Source of the DNA: Bacteroidales bacterium
Lineage (GTDB): Bacteria > Bacteroidota > Bacteroidia > Bacteroidales > P3
Assembly: GCA_017559135.1 (NCBI GenBank)
Contig: JAFYSZ010000003.1
Span: 183,751-247,750, forward strand
Length of the DNA: 64,000 nucleotides
Direction of reading: 5' to 3'
Shown one piece after another: positions 63,876 through 64,000 of the stretch. How positions within the stretch are numbered: position 1 is the stretch's first letter; every line of letters starts with the position of its first letter. Both the position numbers and the translations under genes were made by a program. Under the pieces are notes generated by a model, which was given only the letters and a program-made list of their open reading frames with translations, searched no databases and was not told where the DNA came from.

Positions 63876-64000
63876 ATGGGATTTATAGACAAAATAGTAA
63901 ATAGTAAAGCTTATAAAGAAACAACAGCTAAGTTATATGGTATGGGTGCGGCAGTCGTAATCGTTGGAGCGTTGTTTAAAATTAACCACTGGCCAGGTGC
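63876..64000 (+). CDS. porL: T9SS inner-membrane motor protein PorL/GldL (3' cut by window)
   Basis: 41 codons are visible before the window ends. They encode MGFIDKIVNSKAYKETTAKL, then YGMGAAVVIVGALFKINHWPG, the conserved N-terminus and start of the first membrane helix of GldL/PorL. PorL and PorM form the proton-driven motor of type IX secretion and gliding. A Shine-Dalgarno-like AAAGGAGA lies at 63861-63868, 7 bases before the ATG, uncommon in this window. Confidence 0.92.
   Translation, partial: MGFIDKIVNSKAYKETTAKLYGMGAAVVIVGALFKINHWPG

Noticed and set aside
1..64000. CRISPR array, prophage, insertion sequence or integrative element
   Set aside because: No spaced direct repeats, transposase, integrase or phage genes were seen. 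The only exact tandem repeat noticed is the 21-base pair inside the coiled-coil gene.

Overview
The window is a low-GC, gene-dense piece of a Bacteroidota chromosome, most likely Bacteroidales. This rests on several independent signs. Bacteroidota-type promoters (a TAnnTTTG -7 box, often with TTG or TTTG about 19 bases upstream) precede many genes, while strong Shine-Dalgarno sites are rare. The start of a type IX secretion (T9SS) operon, porP-porK-porL, lies at the right edge. Two large exported proteins and one broken one carry T9SS C-terminal sorting domains. Lineage-typical families (DUF4175, DUF4270, GSCFA, DUF2148, Omp28) are also present. No phage, insertion sequence, CRISPR array or rRNA gene was seen. 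Taxonomy and GC content were judged by eye, not computed.

Left part (1-11.9 kb): on the minus strand are a truncated EnvC/M23-type murein hydrolase activator and the mrdA-rodA elongasome pair. Diverging from them on the plus strand is an unusual operon: atpB (F-ATPase subunit a), a 1126-residue DUF4175-like coiled-coil membrane protein, a degenerate GHKL-like protein, ybeY and mnmG. Next (12-16.6 kb) come a biotin-dependent acyl-CoA carboxyltransferase with its biotin carrier, an OmpA/TPR lipoprotein, and a decayed BspA-type leucine-rich-repeat gene whose T9SS sorting signal survives in another frame.

Middle (16.6-43.8 kb): dnaG; a GT-C-like membrane protein; rdgB, a DUF2148 gene, serS and a DegT aminotransferase; an M20 amidohydrolase on a transcript with tRNA-Lys and tRNA-Thr; then atpEFHAG followed by nadB. 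The F-ATPase is therefore split: atpB lies about 20 kb from atpEFHAG, and atpD and atpC are not in the window. After that come a T9SS-type BspA/InlB-repeat protein, dxs, a T9SS-type Omp28 protein, cutC, a GSCFA protein, a small-type purL and a secreted C1B peptidase.

Right part (43.8-64 kb) is mostly envelope biogenesis. It holds coaX, an outer-membrane barrel, a TPR protein and lptC; a shrunken methyltransferase relative; a C_GCAxxG_C_C protein; a polyprenyl-phosphate sugar transferase with a lipoprotein; and pcm. A long same-strand run follows: GT5-like domain, DUF4270 lipoprotein, MORN protein, UbiA prenyltransferase, maf, lptB, polysaccharide deacetylase-like protein, hldD, kdsC and rlpA. 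It ends with porP-porK-porL. LPS core synthesis (hldD, kdsC), LPS export (lptB, lptC), cell-wall remodelling and T9SS genes sit close together. In P. gingivalis, T9SS cargo is attached to A-LPS, so the grouping is biologically coherent, although linkage alone proves no joint function.

I did not find a convincing wholly new multi-gene system. The most notable items are the split ATP synthase locus, the BspA remnant with an out-of-frame sorting tail, the methyltransferase-family protein without a methyltransferase core, the solo GT5 domain lacking the usual binding motif, the tRNA-M20 transcript, and a recurring start-site artefact in which the promoter -7 box reads as codons for Tyr-Leu-Cys.
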